This document shows positions 33,401-40,733 of a DNA stretch of 64,000 nucleotides, piece by piece (positions within the stretch are counted from its first letter, which is position 1; each line of letters starts with the position of its first letter). Origin of the DNA: Streptomyces sp. NBC_01481 (lineage in GTDB: Bacteria > Actinomycetota > Actinomycetes > Streptomycetales > Streptomycetaceae); contig NZ_JAPEPT010000007.1 in the NCBI RefSeq assembly GCF_026339995.1, positions 62,001-126,000 of the forward strand, read 5' to 3'. The notes below the pieces were generated by a model that ran no database searches, had not been told where the DNA came from, and worked only from the letters and a program-made list of their open reading frames with translations. The translations under genes were made by a program, and so were the position numbers.

Positions 33401-33648
33401 TCGGCGTCCTGTGCCTCCTGCCAGGTGTCGATGGACGACTTGACCTGGAAGCCGCCCATCACCAGCCCGACGAGCACGGGTATGAGCAGGATCGCGTTCA
33501 GACGGGTGGGCACCCGCCAGTTGCGCGGGGACAGCCGGCTGGAGCTTCCGGTGGCCGGGGACGGACCGGGCGCATCCGCAGGCGACGCCGCTGTGCGCGG
33601 CGGCGGGGTGAAGTTACCCCGCGCCTGCTGCTCTGCGGAGCTCGTCAT
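30484..33648 (-). CDS. cvnA: Conservon sensor-kinase-like protein CvnA (nitrate-sensor, HAMP, HATPase)
   Basis: A 1054-residue membrane sensor. It has a short cytoplasmic N-terminus, TM1 (LNAILLIPVLVGLVMGGFQV, about 50-68), and an extracytoplasmic NIT-type helical domain (about 70-385). TM2 (AIVVIALLTAFILAGLMARQ, about 395) leads into HAMP, a kinase dimer region with RLDHLATRMRRNGENLLVLA, and an HATPase core (LLAELLENATTFSSPQTKV, then DKGIGL). A long Gln/Gly/Pro/Tyr-rich tail of roughly 380 residues follows. No response regulator is adjacent. In conservons the output is thought to pass to CvnB-D instead. ATG 33648 follows GTGAGG; GTG 33660 is possible. The cvnB start follows the stop by one base. 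Confidence 0.92.
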   Translation of the reverse strand: MTSSAEQQARGNFTPPPRTAASPADAPGPSPATGSSSRLSPRNWRVPTRLNAILLIPVLVGLVMGGFQVKSSIDTWQEAQDAEKTALIVRAASEYGQALLNERDLTAPKLLAGARQDPEVTKAYANTDNAKSKFDEAVKVLPEKQGLERRLSLFRAEEPGLADIRKFAYTEAVEKKSAVGTEESYVKVQHSLMEFSNELGLGTGNITSYGRTVYAVQLAKAAASLQRSIGLHLLIRPSQDDTIRAKQTIAFNSYNYLEQIALAEYVSGGTQDDADKLEQIMTAKAVEGGKKLKAAGLNPPKDDKGSVLAGMSAAIGQGLSPKELKQGGTTPEVWMGAATAKFDGYTEIENDLLTKSVTEAAEISDDAKRDAITTGAIVVIALLTAFILAGLMARQMSRSMRQLRTAAFGIAEQRLPMLVDQLSRTEPGRVDTRVQPIPIDTQDEIGEVARAFDQVHREAVRLAAEQAMLRGNVNAIFTNLSRRNQSLIEGQLTLITDLENNEADPDQLENLFRLDHLATRMRRNGENLLVLAGEEPGRRWNQPVPLVDVLRAASSEVESYERIELTGVPETDIHGQAVTDLVHLLAELLENATTFSSPQTKVRVTATRLPDGRVMIEIHDKGIGLTAEDFADINHKLANPPTVDAAVSQRMGLFVVGRLADRHGVRVQLRPSGEQAGTTSLVMLPDAITHGGGGEALPEDDFTVSQIIPEQQSYEHPPLQSAPMRTAAELGFDDSRYEEQSEGSPQLDPVGRSLMREERRAALEAQAQGGERPLFRDEADYPQEQQQYGSEYGQEFQEQGYAQDQQAYDGYQTPGGYPEHQEYQEQQDQPAGAYAEANYQASQGSDAQYDGQYDTPSHQAEWQDQGPYQGAYEPEYRAEAESAPGAPANAPDRVGFDRPGPAPSSSHAMTNAGLPRRGSTQQPQSEQQWQQPAEQDRQAPQSDQTEAPGNSISATGSEDWRSTNDERWQRAEKLRDPKAGGVTSSGLPRRVPKANLIEGTAEQTPQGGPQVSRAPDAVRGRLSNLRRGVQQGRSAGTDTNGLGFGPGSTYNQER

Positions 33649-33996
33649 GCTTCGCCTCACTCGACCAACAACCTCTCGGCGTCGGCACCTACGCTGTGCC
33701 GTGTTTCGTTCAGAGCTCTACTACTCGGGAGTTCGTCGAATTCCAGCACGCGGAGGGGCCCCGTTCCAAACAGTTGGAATTGGCCATTCCGTGTGTGCAG
33801 ACCCGAGATATTTCGGGCATATAGAGCAAGTGGCGTCAAATTGCGGGTAAAAAGTGAGCGCAGGGACACCGGCCGGATGCACCGGGTGGCCGAGCCATCT
33901 TAATTCTCTGTCGAAACGTTATGAACACGAGGGCGGACCGTGTCAAAGGACACAGTCCGCCCACGCATAACTACGACAACTGCCGTATGTCGGTGT
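33649..33996. other. Gap between the two conservons: promoter and terminator region
   Basis: This 348-nt gap holds the terminator of the upstream conservon (33932-33963) and an AT-richer stretch (33700-33920) that presumably carries the promoter for the second cvnA. GGAATTGGCCATTCC (33776-33790) is a near-palindrome of unknown meaning. No gene is visible. Confidence 0.55.
33932..33963 (-). terminator. Terminator of the first conservon
   Basis: GGGCGGAC plus GTGTC pairs with GACAC plus GTCCGCCC around an AAAG loop, with one C/A mismatch. It lies 34 nt beyond the cvnD stop on the minus strand. Confidence 0.75.
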
Positions 33997-34578
33997 CTAC
34001 TTGAGGCGGGCCATCAGGGCGTGCTCCACCAGCGTGATCAGCGCGGACTTGGCATCGGCACGATGACGGGCGTCCGTCGTGATGATCGGGGTGTCCGGGC
34101 CGATCTGCAGCGCCTCCCGCACTTCCTCCGGATTGTACGGCTGATGTCCCTCGAAGCCGTTGAGGGCGACGACGAAGGGCAGTCCGCTGTTCTCGAAGTA
34201 GTCGACCGCCGGGAAGCAGTCCGCGAGACGGCGCGTGTCGACGAGGACGACGGCGCCGATGGCGCCGCGGACCAGGTCGTCCCACATGAACCAGAAGCGG
34301 TCCTGTCCGGGAGTGCCGAACAGGTACAGGATCAGGTCCTGATCCAGGGTGATACGGCCGAAGTCCATGGCCACCGTCGTGGTGGTCTTGTCCCCGGTGT
34401 GCGTGAGGTCGTCGATGCCCGCGGACGCAGACGTCATCACGGCTTCGGTACGCAGCGGGTTGATCTCCGAGACGGCGCCGACGAACGTGGTCTTGCCCAC
34501 GCCGAAGCCGCCCGCCACCACGATCTTCGCGCTGGTTGTCGATCGGGCAGCGCCGCCGCTAGAGCTTGCGAAGTCCAC
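33997..34578 (-). CDS. cvnD: Conservon small GTPase CvnD (second copy)
   Basis: A 193-residue GTPase with the same motifs as the 28836-29417 protein (GGFGVGKTT, FGTPGQDRF) and nearly identical at both protein and DNA level. It starts 20 nt inside the end of cvnC. Such identity next to strongly diverged CvnA partners suggests gene conversion between copies or very strong selection. It is probably cvnD of the cvn1-type operon by position beside gltX. Confidence 0.93.
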   Translation of the reverse strand: MDFASSSGGAARSTTSAKIVVAGGFGVGKTTFVGAVSEINPLRTEAVMTSASAGIDDLTHTGDKTTTTVAMDFGRITLDQDLILYLFGTPGQDRFWFMWDDLVRGAIGAVVLVDTRRLADCFPAVDYFENSGLPFVVALNGFEGHQPYNPEEVREALQIGPDTPIITTDARHRADAKSALITLVEHALMARLK

Positions 34579-34963
34579 TGAGCACCCTTTCGAGCAGTGT
34601 CACATCCGGCGTGCCGCCGGCCTCTCCGTTGCCCGGCTGATGGATGGCCACCATGCCCGCCTCCGCCAGGTCGGCGACGAGGATACGGGCAACCCCGAGC
34701 GGCATCGACAGCAGCGCCGAGACCTCGGCCACCGACTTGACCTCACGGCACAGGTGGCAGATCCGCTGGTGCTCCGGCAGCAGCCCGGCCAGGTGCGCCG
34801 GGTCGGCCGTGGTGCTGACCAGTGCCTCTATCGCGAGCTGGTAGCGCGGCCGGGTCCGGCCGCCGGTCATGGCGTACGGACGGACCAGCGGCTGATCGCC
34901 TTCTCCGTACGACGCGTCGACTGAGGCGCCGTACGGATCGTGAGAGGCGGGTGGCGGGGTCAT
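34559..34963 (-). CDS. cvnC: Conservon protein CvnC (DUF742), short form
   Basis: A 134-residue DUF742 protein with PLVRPYAMTGGRTRPRYQLA at about residue 26, followed by ICHLCREVKSVAEVSALL and PLGVARILVADLAEAGMVAI. It has only a ~25-residue N-terminal extension, unlike its 187-residue paralogue. The C-terminal coding end overlaps cvnD by 20 nt, exactly as in the other conservon. Confidence 0.92.
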   Translation of the reverse strand: MTPPPASHDPYGASVDASYGEGDQPLVRPYAMTGGRTRPRYQLAIEALVSTTADPAHLAGLLPEHQRICHLCREVKSVAEVSALLSMPLGVARILVADLAEAGMVAIHQPGNGEAGGTPDVTLLERVLSGLRKL

Positions 34964-35091
34964 GAATCCTCCGGGCGTGACAGCAAGTGGTCTGCGTGCC
35001 GTCTGAGTGGAGCCGGTGGGGGGCCTGTGGGCGGCCTGACGGTAACTGTGCGGTGGCGTCTATCTGAAACACCTCGTGGGGGAGGCGGATA

Positions 35092-35514
35092 TCAGTGCAG
35101 CAGGCTCCCCTGGAGCTCGGCGCGCAGGTCCGGAGTGAGGACGCTGCCCGCCCGGTCGACCAGGAGGGCCATCTCGTAGCCCACGAGGCCGATGTCGCAC
35201 TCGGGGTGTGCGAGCACGGCCAGCGAGGAACCGTCGGAGACGGACATGAGGAACAGGAAACCGCGCTCCATCTCGACCACGGTCTGGCTGACCGGGCCGC
35301 CTTCGAAGATCCGGGAGGCGCCCGCGGTCAGCGAGGTCAGCCCGGAGGCCACGGCCGCCAGCTGATCGGCGCGGTCGCGCGGGAAACCTTCTGACATTGC
35401 CAGCAGAAGACCGTCGGCGGAGACCACCACTGTGTGGGACACCCCAGGGGTGTTGTCCACGAAATTGGTGATCAACCAGTTCAGATTCTGCGCCGCCTGG
35501 CTCATCGGGCTCAA
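35092..35514 (-). CDS. cvnB: Conservon protein CvnB (roadblock/LC7), second copy
   Basis: A 140-residue roadblock protein. The frame begins with TTG 35514, immediately after the cvnA stop and 6 nt after AGGAG, the same geometry as the GTG start of its paralogue. ATG 35505 is the alternative. A TTG start here would keep the first residues LSPMSQ/VSPMSQ aligned between copies. It presumably acts on the downstream CvnD GTPase. Confidence 0.9.
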   Translation of the reverse strand: MSPMSQAAQNLNWLITNFVDNTPGVSHTVVVSADGLLLAMSEGFPRDRADQLAAVASGLTSLTAGASRIFEGGPVSQTVVEMERGFLFLMSVSDGSSLAVLAHPECDIGLVGYEMALLVDRAGSVLTPDLRAELQGSLLH

Positions 35515-38500
35515 CTAGTGCTCCTGCTGGTGAGTGGGGCCGAGGTTGAAGCTGCCGGTCGTCGAATTCTGCTGACGGCCCTGCTGAATGCCACGACGGA
35601 GATTGGTCAGCCGGCCGCGTACATCATCGGGTGCACGCGAAACCTGCGGTCCGGCCTGGTGGTTCTGCTCCTGGGCGGTTCCCGGCACAAGGTTGGCGCG
35701 CGGGACCCGACGGGGCAGACCAGAGGTGGTGACGCCGCCCGCCGCGGGCTTCCTGACCCGCTCGGCCTGGCGTACCAACTCGTCATTGGGCGAGGAGCGC
35801 CATGCGGCACCACTCGCGTTGGGCGCGTTGCCCGGGGTCGCCGGGCTCTGCGCGGGGGCGCGCTGCGGCATCGGCGGAACGGGACGCTCCGCCGGCTGCT
35901 GCGGGACAGCTGCCGACGGACCCTGCGGCTGCTGCTGCGCGGACTGACCGCTCTGCGGACCGTGGAACCAGTTCGTCTCCAGCGTGTCGTACAGCGGAGT
36001 ACGGCCGTCGCCGGGACCGGCCGGCGGCAGCGCCTCGGGCTGCGGCTGCGGAGGCAGCGCATTCGCGGGGCGCGGGGCGCGGAAGCCGTCCTGGCCACCG
36101 CGCGGACGCGGAGCCTGGGCGGGAGCGGGCGGGGCGTTGAAGTCCGGACGCGCGAACTGCGCGGTGGACGCCGGGTCCTGCGAACCGGCGCCCGAGCCGT
36201 TCACGTCCGGGCGGGCGTACTGACCCGTGGACGAGGAGTCCGGAGCGCCGAACACGTCGGGCCGTACGAACTGCCCGGTGGCACCGGCACCACCGCGCGG
36301 CGGGCCCGCGTTGTAGTCGGGCCGCGCGAACTCCGACGTCGAGCCCGCACCGCGCCCGGAGTCGCTGTCCTCGTGCCCGCGCGGAGAGTCCGCGGCATGG
36401 CGCCGAGGGGCGCCCTGCTGCTCGTTGCCCCAGCTGGTGGCCTGGGGGCGCTGCGGCTCCTCGCGGCGGGGGCTGCCGGGCAGTTCGGCGCGCGGACCGC
36501 CGGACGCCGGCAGCTGCCGGCCGCGGTCGCCCGCGCCCGGCGCACTCTGCGGGAAGCCGTTCTGCCGCTCGTTGCGGGCCGGGGCGTTCTGCGCGCCACG
36601 TCCCGCACCGGAGCCGAAGGCCCCGGCGAGACCGCGGCCCTGCCCCTGGGAGGCCTGTTGGCCCTGGCCCGGAGCACCGTCACGGGCCGGCAGCGCGGCA
36701 CGCGCACCCGAGCCCGCACCGACCTGGCCGCGCGGCGCACCGGTACCGAGCCGACCGCCCGCGGGAGCCCCTGCGGGACCCGCGCCGGGGCCGCCGCCGA
36801 GACCGGGACGGCCGCCGCCCGTACCGCCGGGACGGCCGCCGATACCCGCCGGACCACCCGGCCCCGGGGGAACGGCGCCCTGGCCGCCCGCACCGGGCAT
36901 GCCCGTCGGAGGCTTCTTGCCGCCGTTGGCGACATCGACGGGGAGCATGACCAGCGCGGTCGTACCACCGGAGTCGGAGGGGCGCAGCTGGATGCGGATG
37001 CCGTGTCGCAGGGACAGCCGGCCGACCACGAACAGACCCATGCGGCGCGAGACCGAGACGTCCACGGTGGGCGGCGACGCCAGCCGCTCGTTGATCGCGG
37101 CGAGGTCCTCGGGGGAGAGGCCGATGCCGGTGTCGTGGATCTCGACCAGCACACGGCCGTCGGGCAGTGCGTGACCGGTGACGCGGACCTTGGTCTGCGG
37201 CGAGGAGAAGGAGGTCGCGTTCTCGAGCAGCTCGGCGAGGAGGTGCACGAGGTCGTTGACGACGCGTCCGGCGACCTCGGTCCCGGGGACCGAGGCCAGT
37301 TCGATGCGCTCGTACTGCTCCACCTCGGAGGCGGCGGCACGGAGCACGTCGACCAGCGGGACCGGCCGGGTCCACCGGCGGCCCGGCTCCTCGCCCGCGA
37401 GGACGAGGAGGTTTTCGCCGTTCCGGCGCATACGGGTCGCGAGGTGGTCCAGCTTGAAGAGGGAGGACAGCTGGTCCGGGTCGGCCTCGCGGGACTCCAG
37501 CTCGGAGATGAGCGAGAGCTGACGCTGGATAAGACCCTGGCTGCGGCGCGAGAGGTTGGTGAACATCGCGTTGACGTTGCCCCGCAGAAGGGCCTGCTCG
37601 GCGGCGAGGCGGACGGCCTCGCGGTGCACGTCGTCGAAGGCCGCGGCCACCTGGCCGATCTCGTCCCGGGAGTGCACACCGACGGACTCGACGGAGGTGT
37701 CGACGTCCTGCGGGTCCGACTCGGACAGCTGCTTGACCAGCTCGGGCAGACGGTCCTGGGCGACCCTGGTCGCGGTGTCCTGCAGCCGGCGCAGCGAGCG
37801 GATCATGGAGCGGGCCACGACGAAGGCGCCCACGAGGGAGACACCGAGGACGATGAGGATCAGTGCACCGTTGATGATCGCCTCGCGCTGCGAGGCCTCA
37901 CGCAGCTCACGGGCCTTGGTCTCCATCTGGCCGAGCAGCGTGGCCTCGATGGTCTTCATGGCGTTGATGCGGACCGTGTAGTCGTCGGTCCAGTCCAGGT
38001 GCGAGCGAATGGGCTTCTGGGAAGCCAGGCCGTTCTTGGTGTCCAGCACGCGCTTGGCGTAGAGCTCGGCCGCCTCGATGGTCGGGTTGCCGTCCTCCAT
38101 CGGTTCCGTCAGCTCGTCGGCGTTGCCGCCGGAGGACTCGTAGACCGCCTTGAAGGCCTTGAGCTGGGTCTCGCCTTGCTCGCGGGCGGCCTGGCCGTAC
38201 TGCCGGTCGGACTCGGTCAGGCCGGGGACCACGCCCTTGTCGCCGATCGGGAGCGCTGCGGCGATGACGGCGCGCTGGATGGAGGCGTACTCCTTGGCGG
38301 ACGAGAAGGCCGCCAGGGCGCGGGTCCGCTTGATCATCTCCGGGTTGTTCGTCGCCTGCGCCATGTCCTGGGACAGGCTCAGCAGGGCGTCGATCAGCCG
38401 GCTGTACTTGTCGATGGTGAGGGAGGTCGGCTGCTCCGCCTTGTACGCGTTGGCCCGGATGCCGTTGAGTTCGTGGACCTGGACGGCGATCTGGTTCGCG

Positions 38501-39078
38501 TTGGCCCGGATGCTCTCCAGGGCCTCGTCCTCATCCGTGTTGGGGATGTCGCGGGTGGCATCGAGGAAGGCGTTCCTGGCCCGGTCGGTCGCGGTGCGGG
38601 GACCTGTGACCTTGAAGTCGGTGACGGCGGCAGGGTCGTTGCGAATCGGGCCCGCCGACAGGTCGCGCTCCGTCTGGAGCTGCGTCGCCAGTTCGGTCGC
38701 CTGCTTGGTCATCTTGGTGAGCAGCTGCATGTGATCCAGCTGCTTCATGTCTTCCATGGACTCGTTGATACGGAGTCCGCCCAGCGTGGTCGCTGCGACG
38801 ACCGGCAGGGTCAGCAGGGAGACAAGGCGCGTGCTGATGCGCCAGTTGCGCAGGGCTATTCGCGGCCCGGTGTCCGTCGGTCCCTTCGGCTTCAGCGGGG
38901 CCGTGGGCCTCTCGCCGCCGGGTGCCGCAGTGCCGGGGCGCGCGGCACGTTCGCCGCTGTCGCCGGGCGCTGCCGGTCCCTGGTTTTGGGTGTGCTGGGG
39001 CGAGGAGCCGCGGTCGGTCCCGCCGCGCGGCTCCTGTTCCGCCGCAGCGCTGCCATCCCTCTTGAAACGTCCCTGCAC
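35515..39078 (-). CDS. cvnA: Conservon sensor-kinase-like protein CvnA, second copy (long tail)
   Basis: A 1187-residue sensor with the same order as its paralogue: a charged N-terminal region (about 75 residues), TM1 (LVSLLTLPVVAATTLGGL), an extracytoplasmic NIT-type helical domain, and TM2 (EAIINGALILIVLGVSLVGAFVVA). HAMP, a dimer region (LDHLATRMRRNGENLLVLAG) and the HATPase (LLAELLENATSFSSPQTKV, then HDTGIGL) follow. The tail of about 480 residues is rich in Gly, Pro, Gln and Ala and carries repeated F/Y-A-R-P-D units (TSEFARPDYN, TGQFVRPDVF, TGQYARPDVN, TAQFARPDFN). The start is taken as GTG 39078 (MQGRFKRDG). The longer frame to 39294 lacks a good ribosome site. It probably corresponds to cvnA1. 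Confidence 0.92.
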   Translation of the reverse strand: MQGRFKRDGSAAAEQEPRGGTDRGSSPQHTQNQGPAAPGDSGERAARPGTAAPGGERPTAPLKPKGPTDTGPRIALRNWRISTRLVSLLTLPVVAATTLGGLRINESMEDMKQLDHMQLLTKMTKQATELATQLQTERDLSAGPIRNDPAAVTDFKVTGPRTATDRARNAFLDATRDIPNTDEDEALESIRANANQIAVQVHELNGIRANAYKAEQPTSLTIDKYSRLIDALLSLSQDMAQATNNPEMIKRTRALAAFSSAKEYASIQRAVIAAALPIGDKGVVPGLTESDRQYGQAAREQGETQLKAFKAVYESSGGNADELTEPMEDGNPTIEAAELYAKRVLDTKNGLASQKPIRSHLDWTDDYTVRINAMKTIEATLLGQMETKARELREASQREAIINGALILIVLGVSLVGAFVVARSMIRSLRRLQDTATRVAQDRLPELVKQLSESDPQDVDTSVESVGVHSRDEIGQVAAAFDDVHREAVRLAAEQALLRGNVNAMFTNLSRRSQGLIQRQLSLISELESREADPDQLSSLFKLDHLATRMRRNGENLLVLAGEEPGRRWTRPVPLVDVLRAAASEVEQYERIELASVPGTEVAGRVVNDLVHLLAELLENATSFSSPQTKVRVTGHALPDGRVLVEIHDTGIGLSPEDLAAINERLASPPTVDVSVSRRMGLFVVGRLSLRHGIRIQLRPSDSGGTTALVMLPVDVANGGKKPPTGMPGAGGQGAVPPGPGGPAGIGGRPGGTGGGRPGLGGGPGAGPAGAPAGGRLGTGAPRGQVGAGSGARAALPARDGAPGQGQQASQGQGRGLAGAFGSGAGRGAQNAPARNERQNGFPQSAPGAGDRGRQLPASGGPRAELPGSPRREEPQRPQATSWGNEQQGAPRRHAADSPRGHEDSDSGRGAGSTSEFARPDYNAGPPRGGAGATGQFVRPDVFGAPDSSSTGQYARPDVNGSGAGSQDPASTAQFARPDFNAPPAPAQAPRPRGGQDGFRAPRPANALPPQPQPEALPPAGPGDGRTPLYDTLETNWFHGPQSGQSAQQQPQGPSAAVPQQPAERPVPPMPQRAPAQSPATPGNAPNASGAAWRSSPNDELVRQAERVRKPAAGGVTTSGLPRRVPRANLVPGTAQEQNHQAGPQVSRAPDDVRGRLTNLRRGIQQGRQQNSTTGSFNLGPTHQQEH

Positions 39079-39660
39079 TAGCGTCGCAACCTCTGGACCA
39101 GGCGTCCCTCCGCTCTCACGGCGGGACGGTGTCGGCGTCTCGGGGCGAAAATATGGTGCCCCATGGTGGTCGTTGAGTGACCGGCGCTGCTCCCCCTTTC
39201 CCGCCGCCACTCGGCGCTGCGTTGCGCCCCATGCGCGCCGGCCTGAAACCGCGGCGGTGCGTGGAATTCCAGCACAGTGCAGGATCTCCAACAAGAGCCG
39301 TGTACCGGCCTGTGACCTGGATGACGCGGTGTGAGCGTCGCGTCACAAGACGTAGAAATGGTTCACGGATGAAACGGACTTTTCCGTACGAGTCGCTTAG
39401 GGGTGGGGGGTGTCCCAGTAGCGATGATCAGGAGCGGAATGGTCGCTTCAGTGGCGCAATGTCCGTTTCCCTCAACTGACCCGTCATCCGGAATGTCCGA
39501 ATTGACTGTCAACTCGTGAGGAAACTCACACGTAGATCGCTGAGTCTTCCGGGCTTTCCCGGGGAATTGGATGTTTAGCCTGACGCTTTACAGGGATGGG
39601 AAATCCGTCAACCCGGCGTTAACCGCAGCGCCCGCACACCGACAAGGTCTGAAACAACCG
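39079..39660. other. Divergent control region between cvnA and a small ORF
   Basis: These 582 nt show no convincing gene. They contain TTGACTGTCAA (39502-39512, palindrome) and GTGAG-GAAA-CTCAC (39516-39529, a 5-bp hairpin with a GAAA loop). Several AT-richer segments could carry promoters for both directions, but no -35/-10 pair is clear. Confidence 0.5.
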
Positions 39661-39834
39661 ATGAAGACGACGATGATGTTCCGCAACATAGCCAACCCCC
39701 GGCGTACCACGCTCGCGCACCTCACGGACGCGGACGAACTGCAGATGCCGGAACAGCCGGAGCACGCGATCGATCTTCCCATGCAGACGGCCAACCCCCG
39801 CCGCACGGTCCTGATGGACGCCCCCGCCCAGTAA
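39661..39834 (+). CDS. 57-residue peptide with duplicated NPRRT motif
   Basis: A small frame from ATG 39661 (alternatives ATG 39673 and 39676) to TAA 39832. The product begins MKTTMMFRNIANPRRTTLAH and ends PMQTANPRRTVLMDAPAQ. The unit ANPRRT-(T/V)-L occurs twice, separated by an acidic, Pro/Glu-rich stretch (LTDADELQMPEQPEHAIDL). Third codon positions are mostly G or C, as expected for a Streptomyces gene. AAGG lies too far upstream to be an ideal ribosome site. There is no signal peptide and no cysteine. I do not recognise the family. The layout of a charged leader with repeated cores could fit a precursor peptide or a short protein-binding adaptor; both are guesses. Confidence 0.6.
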   Translation: MKTTMMFRNIANPRRTTLAHLTDADELQMPEQPEHAIDLPMQTANPRRTVLMDAPAQ

Positions 39835-39880
39835 TACGCGAGGCGGTGCCCCCACCAATACGCGAGGCGGTCCCCGCACC
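39833..39880. repeat. Two tandem 24-nt repeats after the small ORF
   Basis: AATACGCGAGGCGGT plus GCCCCCACC is followed directly by AATACGCGAGGCGGT plus CCCCGCACC, with two mismatches between units. The first overlaps the stop codon of the 57-residue ORF, and the block lies before the FAA hydrolase gene. Confidence 0.8.
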
Positions 39881-39941
39881 CGCGTTAGCCTGGAGCGTCA
39901 GACTCCAGCCAGCGTCATCAAAAGAGGGGCACCCGCATCCC

Positions 39942-40733
39942 GTGCGCATCGCCAGGTTCTCCATCGACGGCAATGTGGCCTTCGGCGCGGTCGAGGGCGA
40001 AGGCCCCGACGGCCTCGTCCTCGACATCATCAAGGGCATCCCGTTCGCGGACTTCGAGCTCTCCGGCACCAAGGTCCCGCTGGCTCCCGGCTCCAAGGAC
40101 AGGGTCCGGCTGCTGCCGCCCGTGCTTCCCAGCAAGGTCGTGGCCTTCGGCCGCAACTACGCGGAGCACGCCGCGGAGCTCGGCAACGAGGTCCCCGACG
40201 CGCCGTTCGCCTTCTTCAAGCCGTCCACCTCGGTGATCGGCCCCGGCGACCCCATCGCGTACCCCTCCTTCTCGCAGGAACTGCACCACGAGGCCGAACT
40301 GGCCGTGGTCATCGGCCGGATGTGCCGCGAGGTCCCGCTCGAGCGGGTCAAGGACGTCATCCTCGGCTACACCTGCGCCAACGACGTCACCGCCCGCGAC
40401 GTCCAGAAGCGCGAGAAGCAATGGGCCCGGGCCAAGGGCTTCGACAGCTCCTGCCCGCTCGGCCCCTGGGTGGAGACCGACCTCGACCCGAGCGACCTTG
40501 CCATCCAGTGCACGGTCAACGGCGAACAGCGCCAGCTCGGCCGTACGAGCCAGATGATCCACTCCATCGAGGAGCTGATCGTCAATGCCTCCGAGGCGAT
40601 GACACTGCTCCCCGGCGACGTCGTCCTCACCGGCACACCGGCCGGGGTCGGCCCGCTCAACGTCGGCGACGAGGTCGCCGTCACCATTCAAGGCATCGGC
40701 ACTCTCACCAACAAGGTGATCAAGCGTGGCTAA
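39942..40733 (+). CDS. Fumarylacetoacetate hydrolase-family enzyme
   Basis: A 263-residue FAH-superfamily protein (FAA hydrolase, HpcE/HHDD isomerase or acylpyruvase-like). The catalytic core runs VVAFGRNYAEHAAELG, then FKPSTSVIGPGDPI, then the metal-binding pattern HHEAELAVVIG, then ANDVTARDVQ. The closing PGDVVLTGTPAGVGPLNVGDEV is typical. GTG 39942 fits homologue length and has GAGGGG upstream. The gene overlaps gltX by 8 nt, so the two are cotranscribed. The substrate is a 2,4-dioxo acid or related compound and cannot be fixed from sequence. Confidence 0.88.
   Translation: MRIARFSIDGNVAFGAVEGEGPDGLVLDIIKGIPFADFELSGTKVPLAPGSKDRVRLLPPVLPSKVVAFGRNYAEHAAELGNEVPDAPFAFFKPSTSVIGPGDPIAYPSFSQELHHEAELAVVIGRMCREVPLERVKDVILGYTCANDVTARDVQKREKQWARAKGFDSSCPLGPWVETDLDPSDLAIQCTVNGEQRQLGRTSQMIHSIEELIVNASEAMTLLPGDVVLTGTPAGVGPLNVGDEVAVTIQGIGTLTNKVIKRG

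Noticed and set aside
35434-39081. 1215-codon plus-strand frame opposite cvnA
   Set aside because: Shadow frame of the second CvnA; low-complexity Arg/Gly composition and no domain.
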